From contig NC_134031.1 of NCBI RefSeq assembly GCF_964204645.1, forward strand, positions 4,261,001-4,325,000: a DNA stretch of 64,000 bases, written 5' to 3'. A program made the translations under genes and the position numbers. This DNA comes from Tubulanus polymorphus (lineage: Eukaryota > Nemertea > Palaeonemertea > Tubulaniformes > Tubulanidae). Positions 34,786 to 47,000 of the stretch are shown piece by piece (the first letter of the stretch is position 1; the number at the start of each line of letters is the position of its first letter). A model generated the notes under the pieces. It was given only the letters and a program-made list of their open reading frames with translations, made no database searches and was not told the DNA's origin.

Positions 34786-37700
34786 TCATTTGGATTTCTT
34801 GAGTAAAATGTGAAAAAGCGCTGCCAAACCCGCAGCCAAAATGGCCAACAAGGATGAAACGATAAAAACTAATTGCGTGCAATCATTTCCGTAACAATCA
34901 AAATTAGGTAACAATGGTGAGGTAGTTACATTGGAATAAGAGGTCATATTCGCGTAACTAGTTACCACATGTGAATCATAGACTTTACCGTAAATCAACA
35001 CGGTAACGTACAAAACAATAAATTCGACCATTTTCCCAACCCCGAAATGTAACCCCAAATGATCGTTACCGTAGACCTCGGCAAGAATAACGGGAACGAG
35101 GGTATAAGTAATACTGATAGCCGAGCCTAGTAAAATATTACTTATGATTACAGCAGCTAACGAACGCACGAAAAAAACCAGTACGATAAAGCCTAGTGCA
35201 CACATTGTGTAAGCGAACATAACGAATACATCTCTCGCTACACGTTTGAACAGGTAATCGGAAAGTGGACCGATCAAAACACGCATTACGAGTCCCGATA
35301 GGGTGTTAATCAGCACGATAACAGACACGTATTGGACGAGATGCACGGATTTCAACGTAGGTCCGATGTTGGTTACAAACATGGCCATCAGTCCGCCGAT
35401 TATGGAGAACCCCCACACAAGTGCGTGATAACTCGGATATCCTAATACGCTCAGAAAACCGCAAGCCGTCGATTTATTCGTATACGCCTGTTCAGCGGGA
35501 TGGTGCATCGGGCGTACGCGGACTTCCTCGCCGTCGTCGCTGCTATCGGAAGGAGAAACATCGGGAGAACCGGGAATTACACCCGCAGAACCCGGAATAA
35601 CATCGCGTGAACCGGTTTTATCGACTGGCGAACCGATACCGCCCTCATTATCCGTTAATCTTATGTGTTCATCGTTCGTTTCGTCGGGCGGTAACTCGTG
35701 AAAAAATAGCAACGACAAAATTCCCGTCACAGCCCCGAGTATCCACATCAATAAGATATAACCTTGCAGATCTTGTTTCGCTTCGTGTTTCAGGTGTCCA
35801 CGAACGTAGGCGCCGTTGTAGACGGCGGTGAAAACGAACAAACTCAACTGAAACATCGTGTCCATCACAGCAACGACTTTGGCGTTGTGACGGTTCGGAA
35901 AATTCCGGATGTTCGTTAACAACGCGGTTGTGTAGAGGTACGAAAAACCGTGGGCTGAAAAAAAAAGCGAAGATATCTTTGAAAGTATGCAGCATATGAA
36001 CACGGATGTCTTTATAAACGAATAGATGGTTTTTTCTATTTACGCAAACTTGTCAACAATAGGGAAATTCTGTTACCCGGTAATCAAATTTTCACGGAGT
36101 CAAAGACAGGAGCCAACCAGGATGATTTTAACATTGAAGCTTTTATCGAAACTTACTGATTTAGTTCATCCAATAGGTATTGTATTGAAATTATATATTC
36201 TATTAACTGCTTTAGGTTTACTTTAAACGTATCAGCATATACAGATCAAAATCCAGAGTAAACTGAACATTCATCGTAGATGTAAAATTCATTCATTCAC
36301 CGCATCGCACACATTGTGCAGCACATAATCAGTGAAATAAACAACACAAATCGATTATTACGATAGGGCCTACTTCACTTACCTAAAATACAGAAATAAA
36401 ATGCCATCAAGCCGTAGTGCTGCGAATAAAATACTTTCGCGGAGAATGTTGAATAGACAAGTCCGTATCCTAAGGTAACCAGTATGAGACCGATAGCAGA
36501 GGTAATCGTTGGCCCAGTTTTATCGAATATAAAACCAGAAAAAATTTGTGCACCCAATCCAAACATCTGAGCAGTAGATATCATTTCAACTGAAATGAAA
36601 AAGCAGCTATACTTATATCCATCACCATTATACAACAACATACAAGGAACGATGGTACGGCAATTGGTAATTCTATTTCAAAGGGAAGCAGAGGGAGCAT
36701 TTCATTTGGATTTCAGTATTCTTAATTCGCGGGATAAAGACCAGCCAGGGAGTATGAAACTATCATACACATTCCATTTATTCGTCATTAAGATTTAATC
36801 TAAATAGTGTTGCACTTCTTTATCAAATTGGTAGTGAAGCCCTATTAACGGTCCTAATTATAGCCTGCAATGTACGACACATCAATTAACAATGATGTAA
36901 GCCTAAGGATGTTAGAGCGCATTCTGTGGTGATACTCACGGCCTTGAATAGTTAGTTACCTAATCGTTGGTGGTAAGCTTTTTATAATCGGATGGGCTTA
37001 TACCAACGTTAGGGATGACAAGGACCAAAACATGGTTGAAAAAAGTAACACTTAAATATAAACACAAAAATATACTTTCTATTCACTTCAGTCCACAATT
37101 AATGGCTTTATTTACAAACTAAAACAGGTACCTTTCGAAATAATCCAATTCTATGTATGTTTCGAGTGATTAATCAACATTATTTTGAGAAATTAATTAA
37201 TTTCTCCACAAATTTTGCCATTGGCCGCCATTTCTCTGTATTGCACATGTGGCATGATAAGACAAAGGGAACCTACAAGGATTTATATAAAACTTCCAAG
37301 ACGAAACTAAAATTTTTATTTTTGATGGTTTTCCAACTTATATTTCAAATCTTCGTGTTTTCCAAGATAAATAATGAAATAATAAATTTTGGTAAAAGAA
37401 AAATGGGAATAAGTGTTGATTTCTTAATTTTTCAATTTCGTCCTTACGCTTCGTGAGTTTGTGCTGTTGTCCTGGCCTCAGTCCACAGGTGCCAGCACCT
37501 CCAGTAATTTTCAAAATGGCAGCTGTTGACTGGACGGAAATTTACTCTCACTTTACGGCCGATTTGCACATGGATTAAGATCGTCAGGTGAGGTGTTCAG
37601 TGGCGGATCCAGAGGCATAATATGACTACTGCATTTCGGCAACCGAGTGCCGAAGGCACGAGATGTGCTTTACGAGTGACGAAGGCATGACCTGCCTTCG

Positions 37701-38614
37701 GGGGGGTGTGGGGGTCCCCCCCCCAGAAAATTTTGAAAAATTTAAAGGGCTGAGATGACATTTCCTAGGTTTTGGAAGAGAAAAATCCTGTTTTAATATG
37801 GGTACTTTTTTCCAAGGAATCAGCTAAGTCAAAAAGGAAAAATATTGACTACCGCATTAGCGGCAAGTGCGGTAGGCTAAATCCGCCACTGGTGTTATAG
37901 GACAAACTACGAATCTGTTGTACGTCGATTATAGCAAAAATTAGACGGATATCTTAAGAGACAATGAAATGCCAGGCAAATTACTCGTCAGTCAAATTGG
38001 CTGACGAAGATTGCATACAAAAATGACCTTCCCATTCCTGACTGTGGTTTGTGAAAATATCCGATCGTGAAACTAAACCACAGACAGGTTACTGACTAGG
38101 CCTTGAATAGACCCATCCCTATGTAAAAACTTTTAATGATCTTCAAGGACTGTTATGAACCCCGCTATTGTACTATTCGGATATGGTGTCCTATCCTGTG
38201 GCATGGTGGATAAGGTGTTTGACTCACAACTGAGATGAGAGGTTGAGGCCAAGGGTTCGAATCCTAGTGAAACCATGCATTCAGACAGGACACATATCAG
38301 TGCCGGTCGACTCACTGATTCAACAACAAAATTCCGTAAAAATCTTCAGCATGTTGAAGTTGGCCAGTAATACGTAGAACTAGAACTAGAACTGGTGACC
38401 AATCAATAAATTTTGAATTGAATTAGAATTGTGACGGAGTTTAACGTTAATTACCATTCGTTTGAGTCATACTGAACGTCTTTTTCAGCGCCTGGCTATA
38501 GACGCCGAATACAAAAACACTTCCAGATATAAGTTTTACTATACAGCCCACGGTAAGACCGGTATACCGAAGAATCTTGCGATATTTCGGATTTTTCTTC
38601 AGGTAGGCCGCCAT
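34786..38614 (-). CDS. Nodulin-like major facilitator superfamily transporter, 3 exons
   Basis: Coding exons (minus) are 38455-38614, 36383-36589 and 34786-35954, joining in phase to 512 codons (511 residues). The architecture fits a 12-helix MFS carrier. The N-terminal part resembles the nodulin-like domain (start MAAYLKKNPKYRKIL, then VFVFGVYSQALKKTF, then a short loop FDKTGP after helix 2). A long cytoplasmic loop between helices 6 and 7 is acidic and carries short repeats (DVIPGSAGVIPGSPDVSPSD). Near the C-terminus an outer loop has two N-glycosylation sequons (NMT, NVT) and a Cys pair (FDCYGNDCTQ), then the last helix and a short basic tail (LLKKSK). Substrate unknown: related families carry monocarboxylates or small organic ions, but nothing visible selects among these. 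It is divergent from the ELAV-like gene. Intron 1 carries a MITE split by later insertions and a SINE. Confidence 0.85.
36945..38105. mobile_element. MITE 'family A' copy split by about 1 kb of inserted DNA
   Basis: The left half (36945-37016: 'cctaatcgttggtggtaagctttttataatcggatgggcttat') and right half (about 38040-38105: 'gtgaaaatatccgatcgtgaaactaaaccacagac') are contiguous in the copy at 54265-54525. Here they are separated by about 1.0 kb that itself contains the hAT-like MITE at 37598-37891. Confidence 0.65.
37598..37891. mobile_element. hAT-like MITE ('family F')
   Basis: Termini CAGTGGCGGATCCAG and AAATCCGCCACTG are inverted repeats. Both flanks share GTGTT, part of a likely target duplication. 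The interior has G- and C-runs and no coding capacity. Confidence 0.75.
38186..38425 (+). repeat. tRNA-derived SINE
   Basis: The head resembles a tRNA with an A-box-like segment (GTGGCATGGTGGATAAGGTG) and a clear B box (GGGTTCGAATCC). The anticodon region reads CTCACAA. The body that follows contains 'actagaactagaactgg' and the element ends in an AT-rich tail (TTTTGAATTGAATT). It lies in intron 1 of the MFS gene. It is not a functional tRNA because the acceptor arm does not close. Confidence 0.75.
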
Positions 38615-39069
38615 CTTATATCTCCACGCGACCGTGACCTTGTAGTATTTTTAGACGCTGCCTTAACCGCGTCGCCATTTCCTCGATCCTACCACCACGC
38701 ACCGGCATTTTTTCACTGAGCTGGTTTTCAGAGGTTTGTATACGCGAAATTCAGTAATTAATACTCTTAATTAGTAAATTAATCGATTTATTGTATTTAG
38801 GGATGTTTGCAGGGTTTTCTTCAGGCGCTTGGACCTCGATATTAGCCGTCATCGAAACTAATCAATTTTTATTCTTTTTTCTCTTTTTTAGCCTTTCATC
38901 ATGGAAAGGTAGCATCCTTGTTTTATATTTTTTTCTTTTTTTTATATTTTTTTTGCCCGTCCTTGATCAGACGACGTTGAAGGACTGACTGTGTGTGCGC
39001 GTACGTGCGAAAAGCTTCCGATCTCATCATCGCCGCCTCCGAGACTTGAGTGAGCCGCCACCGAGAAAG
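38615..39069. promoter_or_regulatory. Divergent promoter region, MFS(-) / ELAV-like(+)
   Basis: The start codons are 455 bp apart. The half next to the ELAV-like gene contains long T-runs (38870-38955) and then a GC-richer 5' UTR. No TATA box is clear. Confidence 0.5.
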
Positions 39070-40107
39070 ATGAGTCTGCACAACGAAAACTGCAACTTAA
39101 TCGTGAACTACCTTCCTCAAACGTTGACCGACGACGAGTTCAAGTCGATGTTTAGCACGATCGGACTCGTGAAAAGTAGCAAAATAATCCGCGATAAGAT
39201 TACCGCGTACAGCTACGGGTTCGGATTCGTCGAGTTCGTCAAGCCGGAAGACGCCCAAAAAGCGATATGCACGCTCAGCGGTCTTCAGTTACAGAACAAA
39301 ACGATTAAAGTCGCGTTCGCGCGTCCGCCCGGCGAGGACACGAAAAACACTAATCTCTACATCCGTGGACTTCCGCATTGCATGACTCAGCAAGGTTTGG
39401 AAGAAGAGTTCCGTTCGTACGGCGGAATCGTCCAGTGTAAAGTGCTGACGAACGAATCGGGCCAGTCGAAAGGCGTCGGATTCGTCTTGTTCGAAAAGAA
39501 AGATTCCGCGGAGATCGCGTTGAAAGAAATGAACGGCAAAACGTTGATGGGCGCCGCCGAACCGCTACATATCAAATTCGCCGAAGACAACGCCAAGAAG
39601 GTCAGAGCGCCATCTATGCCGTATCATCATCACCATCCTTACCAGCCGATTCCGCGCGCGCCGTACGGTTGCGGAAGCGGGTACAACAGCGGCCCGCCCG
39701 GTCCCGTTCGCAACCAAGGCAACCGTTTCAATCGGTTCAACCCGATGTCGAATAGCTACAACGGTTCGAACGGCGCCGGCTCGATGGCGACGCCGGGCAT
39801 CGTCGCGCCGCCAATGAACGCGCCGAATTCGACGAACGCCGAAGGCCACGTTTTGTACGTTTACAACGTCGGTACGCACCCCGACGATCACATGATCTGG
39901 TCGTTGTTCGGCACGTACGGAATGGTGTTGAAAGTGAACATTATTCGCGACCACACGAAAGGCATCTGTAAAAATTACGGATTCGTCACGATGGCCAACT
40001 ATAACGACGCGTGCGAGGCGATCAACGCATTGAACGGCACGTACTGTCTCGGTAATCACCCGTATCCGTTGCAAGTGTCTTTCAAAACGACCAAGGCGGA
40101 AAATTAA
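39070..40107 (+). CDS. ELAV/Hu-like RNA-binding protein, three RRMs, CDS without introns
   Basis: ELAV proteins bind U- and AU-rich elements and control splicing, stability and translation of mRNAs, classically in neurons. The 345-residue product has RRM1 (about 8-87; RNP2 LIVNYL, RNP1 YGFGFVEF), RRM2 (about 94-173; RNP2 LYIRGL, RNP1 KGVGFVLF), a Gly/Pro/Asn/His-rich hinge (about 178-258), and RRM3 (about 260-342; RNP2 LYVYNV, RNP1 KNYGFVTM). The first two RRMs are close together and the third is set apart, the ELAV layout. NYLPQ, DEFKSMF, GAAEPLHIKFA and KTIKVAFARP are family sequences. The start is the ATG in AAAGATGAG directly before RRM1; a GTG 75 bases upstream continues the frame but is an unlikely start. 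RRM3 is more diverged than typical Hu proteins. The CDS is GC-richer and CpG-richer than its neighbours and has no intron, so a retrocopy is likely. Confidence 0.93.
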   Translation: MSLHNENCNLIVNYLPQTLTDDEFKSMFSTIGLVKSSKIIRDKITAYSYGFGFVEFVKPEDAQKAICTLSGLQLQNKTIKVAFARPPGEDTKNTNLYIRGLPHCMTQQGLEEEFRSYGGIVQCKVLTNESGQSKGVGFVLFEKKDSAEIALKEMNGKTLMGAAEPLHIKFAEDNAKKVRAPSMPYHHHHPYQPIPRAPYGCGSGYNSGPPGPVRNQGNRFNRFNPMSNSYNGSNGAGSMATPGIVAPPMNAPNSTNAEGHVLYVYNVGTHPDDHMIWSLFGTYGMVLKVNIIRDHTKGICKNYGFVTMANYNDACEAINALNGTYCLGNHPYPLQVSFKTTKAEN

Positions 40108-41437
40108 AAATGCCGCGAACGCACTCTCTCTCTCACTCTCTCCGTACGTGTAAAACTCTGTTGTCGATTTCCGTGGTACGAAGAGAAACTTAATTGAACG
40201 ATACGTGAAGGCTGACGTCGACGCGACGACGCGTAAAAGTTTTATTTTAAAGACGAACGATTATTACTCGATAGATCTGTTTTATGCAATATATTTAACC
40301 GTAGTTACGTACGGCGGAAAATAACATTTAACATATAGGAATACGCTTGGACAGTCGGTAATAGTTGTGGTTAAATCTTAAACGTGTTTACTGACGGCAT
40401 CGGCCCTCAGTTGGGGAGGGGCTCATTGTTCTCCACATGCTGGAATTTTAAGGGGCCGCATTGAACGTTAAGCGTATGACATCTGTTGAACTAGCGAGGC
40501 TTTCGATCACCCAAAAAATGCAGAAAATCTAAGCTTAATGTGGTGTAATCTTCCATTTTTCACATTAGCTCGATATACTTGATAGCAATTATCAGCATTG
40601 ATAGAATATTGACATCTACTCTGGTAGGGGCAGAAGATATTTTATATGGGTTGGTTGGTTTTCAAAGAAGTGGGTGAAAGAGGTGGCCACCCCTCTAAAA
40701 CCTGTTGTGGAGAACACTGGGTCCATTATTAATTTGATTAGTACAAAGTTGAATGGAGTCGACTGCAGATACAGTACACGGTCTAATAATTTGATCGGTA
40801 CCAAGTTTTTAAAATCCTATGGTAAGATCGTATTTTTAACTAATCGGGCCCCACTGCTTCGGAATTCTCGACGCATAAGTAATTTTCAACGGACATCCAT
40901 CTCGGAATAAAATGTGTTAACTAAAATCTAGTAGAGGTTTATATGCTGAATGTTGTAAGCCGATATATTTCAGTGCATTTAAATCAGAAATTGCTCATTC
41001 GACCTGTCCTTCTGTTCGCGATTAATTTTAGTTCATAAAAAGAAATACATTTTCGAGACGTAACGAATAGGCGATACGTGTAAAAACCTATTCGTGCATT
41101 TTATTTCTGTTATTTACGAAAAACCGTACAATTTAGATGTGACCGAAATATCAGTTCTCGGCAAGTCTCGGCTGTTTTATTTGATGGTATCATTTGTTAT
41201 ACATATTCAAGTAGGATTATTATCGTATTAAGCTTTTGTGTAATACAGAAATTAAAAGCTTCATTGTAAGTACGTAATGTATACGGTTTTTAGTTGAATG
41301 ATATTTGTACAGTTGGTAAGTGACCAATGTCATCCAGGCCTGTTATGTCTCCACTCTGCATTGAATATTAATCATAAAACAACTAACTGATTGTAAAAAA
41401 TCAATCCTGTGTGTGAATGCGAAGACTTGTTGAAAGA
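40108..41437 (+). other. Probable long 3' UTR of the ELAV-like gene
   Basis: The stretch between the stop codon and the AATAAA at 41438 shows no other gene. It contains several T- and AT-rich tracts, as is usual for self-regulated RNA-binding protein messages. Confidence 0.45.
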
Positions 41438-41443
41438 AATAAA
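41438..41443 (+). terminator. Polyadenylation signal AATAAA, ELAV-like gene
   Basis: GAAATAAAACTATG, 1.33 kb past the stop codon, followed by a GT-rich stretch (TTTGAATTTGTGTTGATTCG). Confidence 0.5.
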
Positions 41444-41574
41444 ACTATGTTGACGAGTTACATTTGAATTTGTGTTGATTCGTGAAGCGAGTAAAGGCTT
41501 TGAAGGAGCGACAAGTGCCTGGCTTTGTCTGATGAAAAGCTATACCCCACAGATCGGTCTTACCGGGTTGGTAG

Positions 41575-41722
41575 TCGGTTACCAGATTGGTTAGTCAGTA
41601 ACCTGTCTGTGGTTTAGTTTCACGATCAGATTTTTTCACAAACCACATATATATACCATTGGTATAAGCCCATCCGATTATAAAAAGCTTACTACCAACG
41701 ATTAGGTAACTAACTACAGATT
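41575..41722. mobile_element. MITE 'family A' single-arm copy
   Basis: It reads 'ggttagtcagtaacctgtctgtggtttagtttcacgatc' and continues to 'ccaacgattaggtaactaac', matching one arm of 54265-54525. Confidence 0.8.
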
Positions 41723-41844
41723 GGTATACCGGGAAAAGCTACATCCCACAGATTGGTCATTCCTCGGTATAAGTAAGTCTGAAGAATTGTTGGAGAAACA
41801 TCCGTCTGGGTCTGTCCGAAGAACTTAATCTGATCTAATAGCTA

Positions 41845-41970
41845 TGGGATCATTCATTTATTACGTACGCATTAGGGGAGGGGGGTAAGTGCAATTACGT
41901 ATTGTAATGCTCAATGTATATGGTTGAAAAAGTCAAATTTCATGCGTACGTAATAAAGGAATGACCCCAT
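41845..41970. mobile_element. MITE 'family B' copy
   Basis: The ends TGGGATCATTCATTTATTAC and TAATAAAGGAATGACCCCA are inverted and flanked by TA. The interior is shorter than in the other two copies. Confidence 0.75.
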
Positions 41971-41971
41971 A

Positions 41972-42240
41972 CCGGAATCGAATCAGATTCTGATTGGTCA
42001 TTCCTCGATATAAGTTTTCAAGGAGTTAATTCGGTAACTGCCTAATAAGGTAGAGAAAAATCCTGCACCCCTCTGTATCAATTAAGGCATATAGTTTACT
42101 ATACAACTTCAAACACTTCTAATTGCCTATTTTTCAAAACTGAAGTTTGAGTTTTGGGCATTTTGCTCAAATTTGAGTTACAAGCACCTTAAAAAACACA
42201 TTATGTTAAGGAATCAAGGAATCGTAGGGATCCTGCATAA
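41972..42240. repeat. MITE 'family D' copy
   Basis: It contains 'gattggtcattcctcgatataag', 'aactgcctaataaggtag' and 'aaggaatcaaggaatcgtaggga', matching the order of the copy at 60025-60440. Boundaries are approximate. Confidence 0.55.
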
Positions 42241-42951
42241 ACTAGATCAAGTCGTCTCTTGTTTATGTGTCCGTCCCCTACGACTTGCTTTTCCAATTCA
42301 AAGTATTTATGCCATCATTTGGATAAGTCTTCAACATAATGATAGTCCCAACGTATTGATGACTAAAACAAATTAATAAGAAATCCAAGCGATTTAGCCT
42401 CATAGAGGATACACAAGGAAATAGAATGCTGTTGATTATTGAAAATCAAGATTATGAGCCGAAACCTGCCGACATTTCCCTAAAGAAACGTTTTTCCATA
42501 TAAGAACCAGGACATGACAATAGATGAAAATTGAACGCTACCTAAATCATGGGCTAAAAACTACAAGCTACTGTACCATACAAAACAACTTGATAATTTA
42601 TTTACATTCAGAAATAAGTGTTTTACAACATAACTACAGGCCTATGAAAAAAAAGTGAGATATACCAAGGCACAATACAACATATACATATTTACCCAGG
42701 ATACTTTATATTGGAAATTGCGATACACTTGTTTAAATAAAATATATATTACCGTGTACACTATGTAGTCTAGGAGAGACCATTTTAAATTATTGCAATT
42801 TATACAAGAAAAGAAACAAATTTGAGTGTGTTACATTGATTGAAATTTATGAGTATTTGGAGGGTGCCTACACGAAGGTGGTTATTTGCTCGGTGATAGA
42901 ATTTTATCCAAAAAAAGATTATATCTGTGCAGTTTGTTCAAATTGCTACCT

Positions 42952-44062
<1,111 letters not shown>

Positions 44063-47000
44063 ATGCCACTCGAAAATGCGTCCGAAAACATTTTCACGTA
44101 TAGTGACATAAAAATCCTTCCAGATCCACAGCAAGAATATCCAACATCATTGCACGATTCGAAAATACCTCTAATAATCGATAATGGTTTGTTTTCCAAT
44201 CCATACATTTCAATCATTTTGTCTAACAACATGTCTAACTTGGTCTGAAGTCATCTTGTGATTCCGGTGACCCATAAGATTATGGAAGTGGATATATCTG
44301 CATCTAATATATATATACATCTGCATAATATACACTTCAATATCTCGGTCAATGGTAAATTCAATAAGTTCTGTTTGTCAATCAGGTTCTTATCAGTGTC
44401 GCGTCGGCTGGGCATCGGATGATAAACCCAGGATGGTTTTCAAAAATGTGGTCGCTAAGCTAAGAGGCAAAAAGGTATGATACAATGAATAAACCGCTAG
44501 AACTAGGCATACAGCAAATGCTACCCGATTAACTAATTTAATGTTTCTAGGATGAGATACAAGTCGGTAATGATATCGTCAATATGGAAGTCGTTCGCTG
44601 GCAGTTGAAATCTCAGTTTGATCGGAATATTGTCACACAATACGACGTGCAGGTAGTTTTCCAATAGGGCGCACACATTACAACAATCCATCGTATCACT
44701 AATACTTTGCATAAATTTTCATATCATGCGGAGGCGATTTCATTGTATCGTCACTTGATCACGGCAAAATCAAACATATTTTTGATACGTTCATGCGCAA
44801 TTTATGTTCACTGAACGAAAACAAATTGTAAATTGCTGATATTCTGAAAAGAAATTAACAGTAGCCGATCGGAATGCATGAAGTGAACTAATTATAGTCC
44901 TTGTAAAAGAATCCAGTTGGAGGCACTCTAAGTTGTCGAACCTCTTTCTACTTATCTTTCACCATTTTGTTCAAACAGGAGCAGGTATTTGATCATATGT
45001 TCAGTAGACTCGGTATAAACACTGCTGGATGTGTGGATCATCCGATAGTGATGACAGAACCGGTCGCAAATCCGAATGTATGTCGACAACGTGAGTACCT
45101 ATAGTCATTCAATAATCCTTCACCAGGGGCTGTCCGATTTGAACCGTATGGACAATCTTGTAAAGCAGTTTTGTTTAATATTCATTACAGAAATGTCGGA
45201 GTTACTTTTTGAATGCTATCATATTCCGGAATTAGTTTACGGTATTGATGCCCTGTATAGTTTGTATAACAACTCACCGGATACAAGTAAGTTTTCACTC
45301 GCCGTATGCATCTTAATTGAAAGGCCACATTATTGTATCATTTAAGAAAAAAGATACAAGATTCTTAAAGTTAGGCTAAATAAGATAATACTTCGTTTCT
45401 TATAATCAGCCAGGTCATTTTGTAAGTTGTGATAAGATTAGTAATCAGTTTATTTTTATCAGTTTAAGATTTTTATAAATGTTGGTCCTACATAATTGGA
45501 AGGACATCTCCAAGCCTAAAGGCTGTACTAAAAAAGGGATTTCCATAGCTACCGCGTCTGTTATGGTTAGCTTGGATGTAATTTTAAAAGAAGTAATGTA
45601 CAGGGTAGATAGTCGGCCAGTCGGGTCAACTTTTAAGCTCAGCAGAAGTGAGAAACAAGGTATCAATTTTTTCCTTTACCATTCTCGATTTATAAAATTG
45701 AGACAAATTTTTTATTTTTAGGAAACGGATTGGTAATTTCATGCGGTTACCATTCTACGTATATCATGCCGTATTTAAACGGTCGCCTAGATACGAGCGG
45801 CTGCAGACGTATCAATGTCGGAGGTATAAACATTGATGGATATATGCAGAGATTGTTACAGTTGAAATATCCGGCACATTTAACCCATCTCACCCTTGGC
45901 AAAACAGAGGTATGATCATTACTGATTATGTGCTTATTTTGTTCAAATTTTGAATAATATCATGAACTGAACCTAGATCTGAATTGGACAATTTGCTTAT
46001 TATGCCAAATTATAGAATTCGTACCTTTGGCGGATGATCTTTCACATATCTTGTTCCCAACCGTTCGAATGCTTTCCCCAAAAACATTTGTCATGAACCC
46101 AATTTGGAAGAATTCAAAAGATTCCTAAAAACATACCTGTTTACTGGATTACTTTAAAGCGCTTTTGAACATTTATTCAGCGATATTGGCGCTATATAGA
46201 TATTATTTCTTCATCGTCAGCTATTGCTTAATTTTAGGAATATGTTAGGACACATTGTCGTTTTGCCAAGGATTACTTGGAAGAGTTAGACAAATGGGCG
46301 GAACTCGATTTCTATGAGGACAATGTTCACAAAATTCAACTGCCAATCGTTCCGAGTCAAGTAAGTTTTGTTTCTCGCCTGTCAAATCTCAACGACTGAT
46401 CAGTTTCACTTCCTTCAGAAATCATGTTGGGAAAAGTGTGTTTTTTCAGCTGGGACTTTCTAATGTCAACCCGGAACAACAGAAACAAAAGAAAGAAGAA
46501 CAAACTAAACGCCTGCAGGAGATGATTGCAAAAAGAAGACAAGAAAAGGTCAGATTGATTTGTAATCAGTTCGACTGTTGGCCATATTGGATAAAATACA
46601 ACCCTGTTCCTGTTCCTCAGAGTTTCTGAAGCATAGCCTTCACCCTTTTCATTAAAAGAGTAACGATGCCTATCTAATATAGTTAAATATTTCCATCAGC
46701 CGACGAGTATTGATAGTGTTACTCTATTTTTTTCTTATTCAAGCTTGCTAGCGAGGAAAAACAGCTTGAAGAATTATTGAATGTGCAAGAACTAGAAGAA
46801 ACTGATGTCAGAGCTTACAAGGTATAGGCCTAGCATACAGTTCATATCGAACTCGTGTCCTTCGTAATCAGTTAAAATGCACGCACCCTCTATAGAAAAT
46901 CTCTTGAATAAATACTGGTAAATCATTTAATGTTGCAGTGAATTATTTTAACGATTTTGCAGCACGCATTCGCCGATTTAGAAATCGAAAATCGCGAAGA

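Noticed and set aside
38186-38270. Functional tRNA gene
   Set aside because: A and B boxes are present, but the acceptor stem does not pair and a SINE body with AT-rich tail follows.
39565-40074. 169-codon minus-strand frame opposite the ELAV-like gene
   Set aside because: It is antisense to RRM3 and the hinge, with Val/Arg-rich composition typical of a shadow of GC-rich coding DNA.
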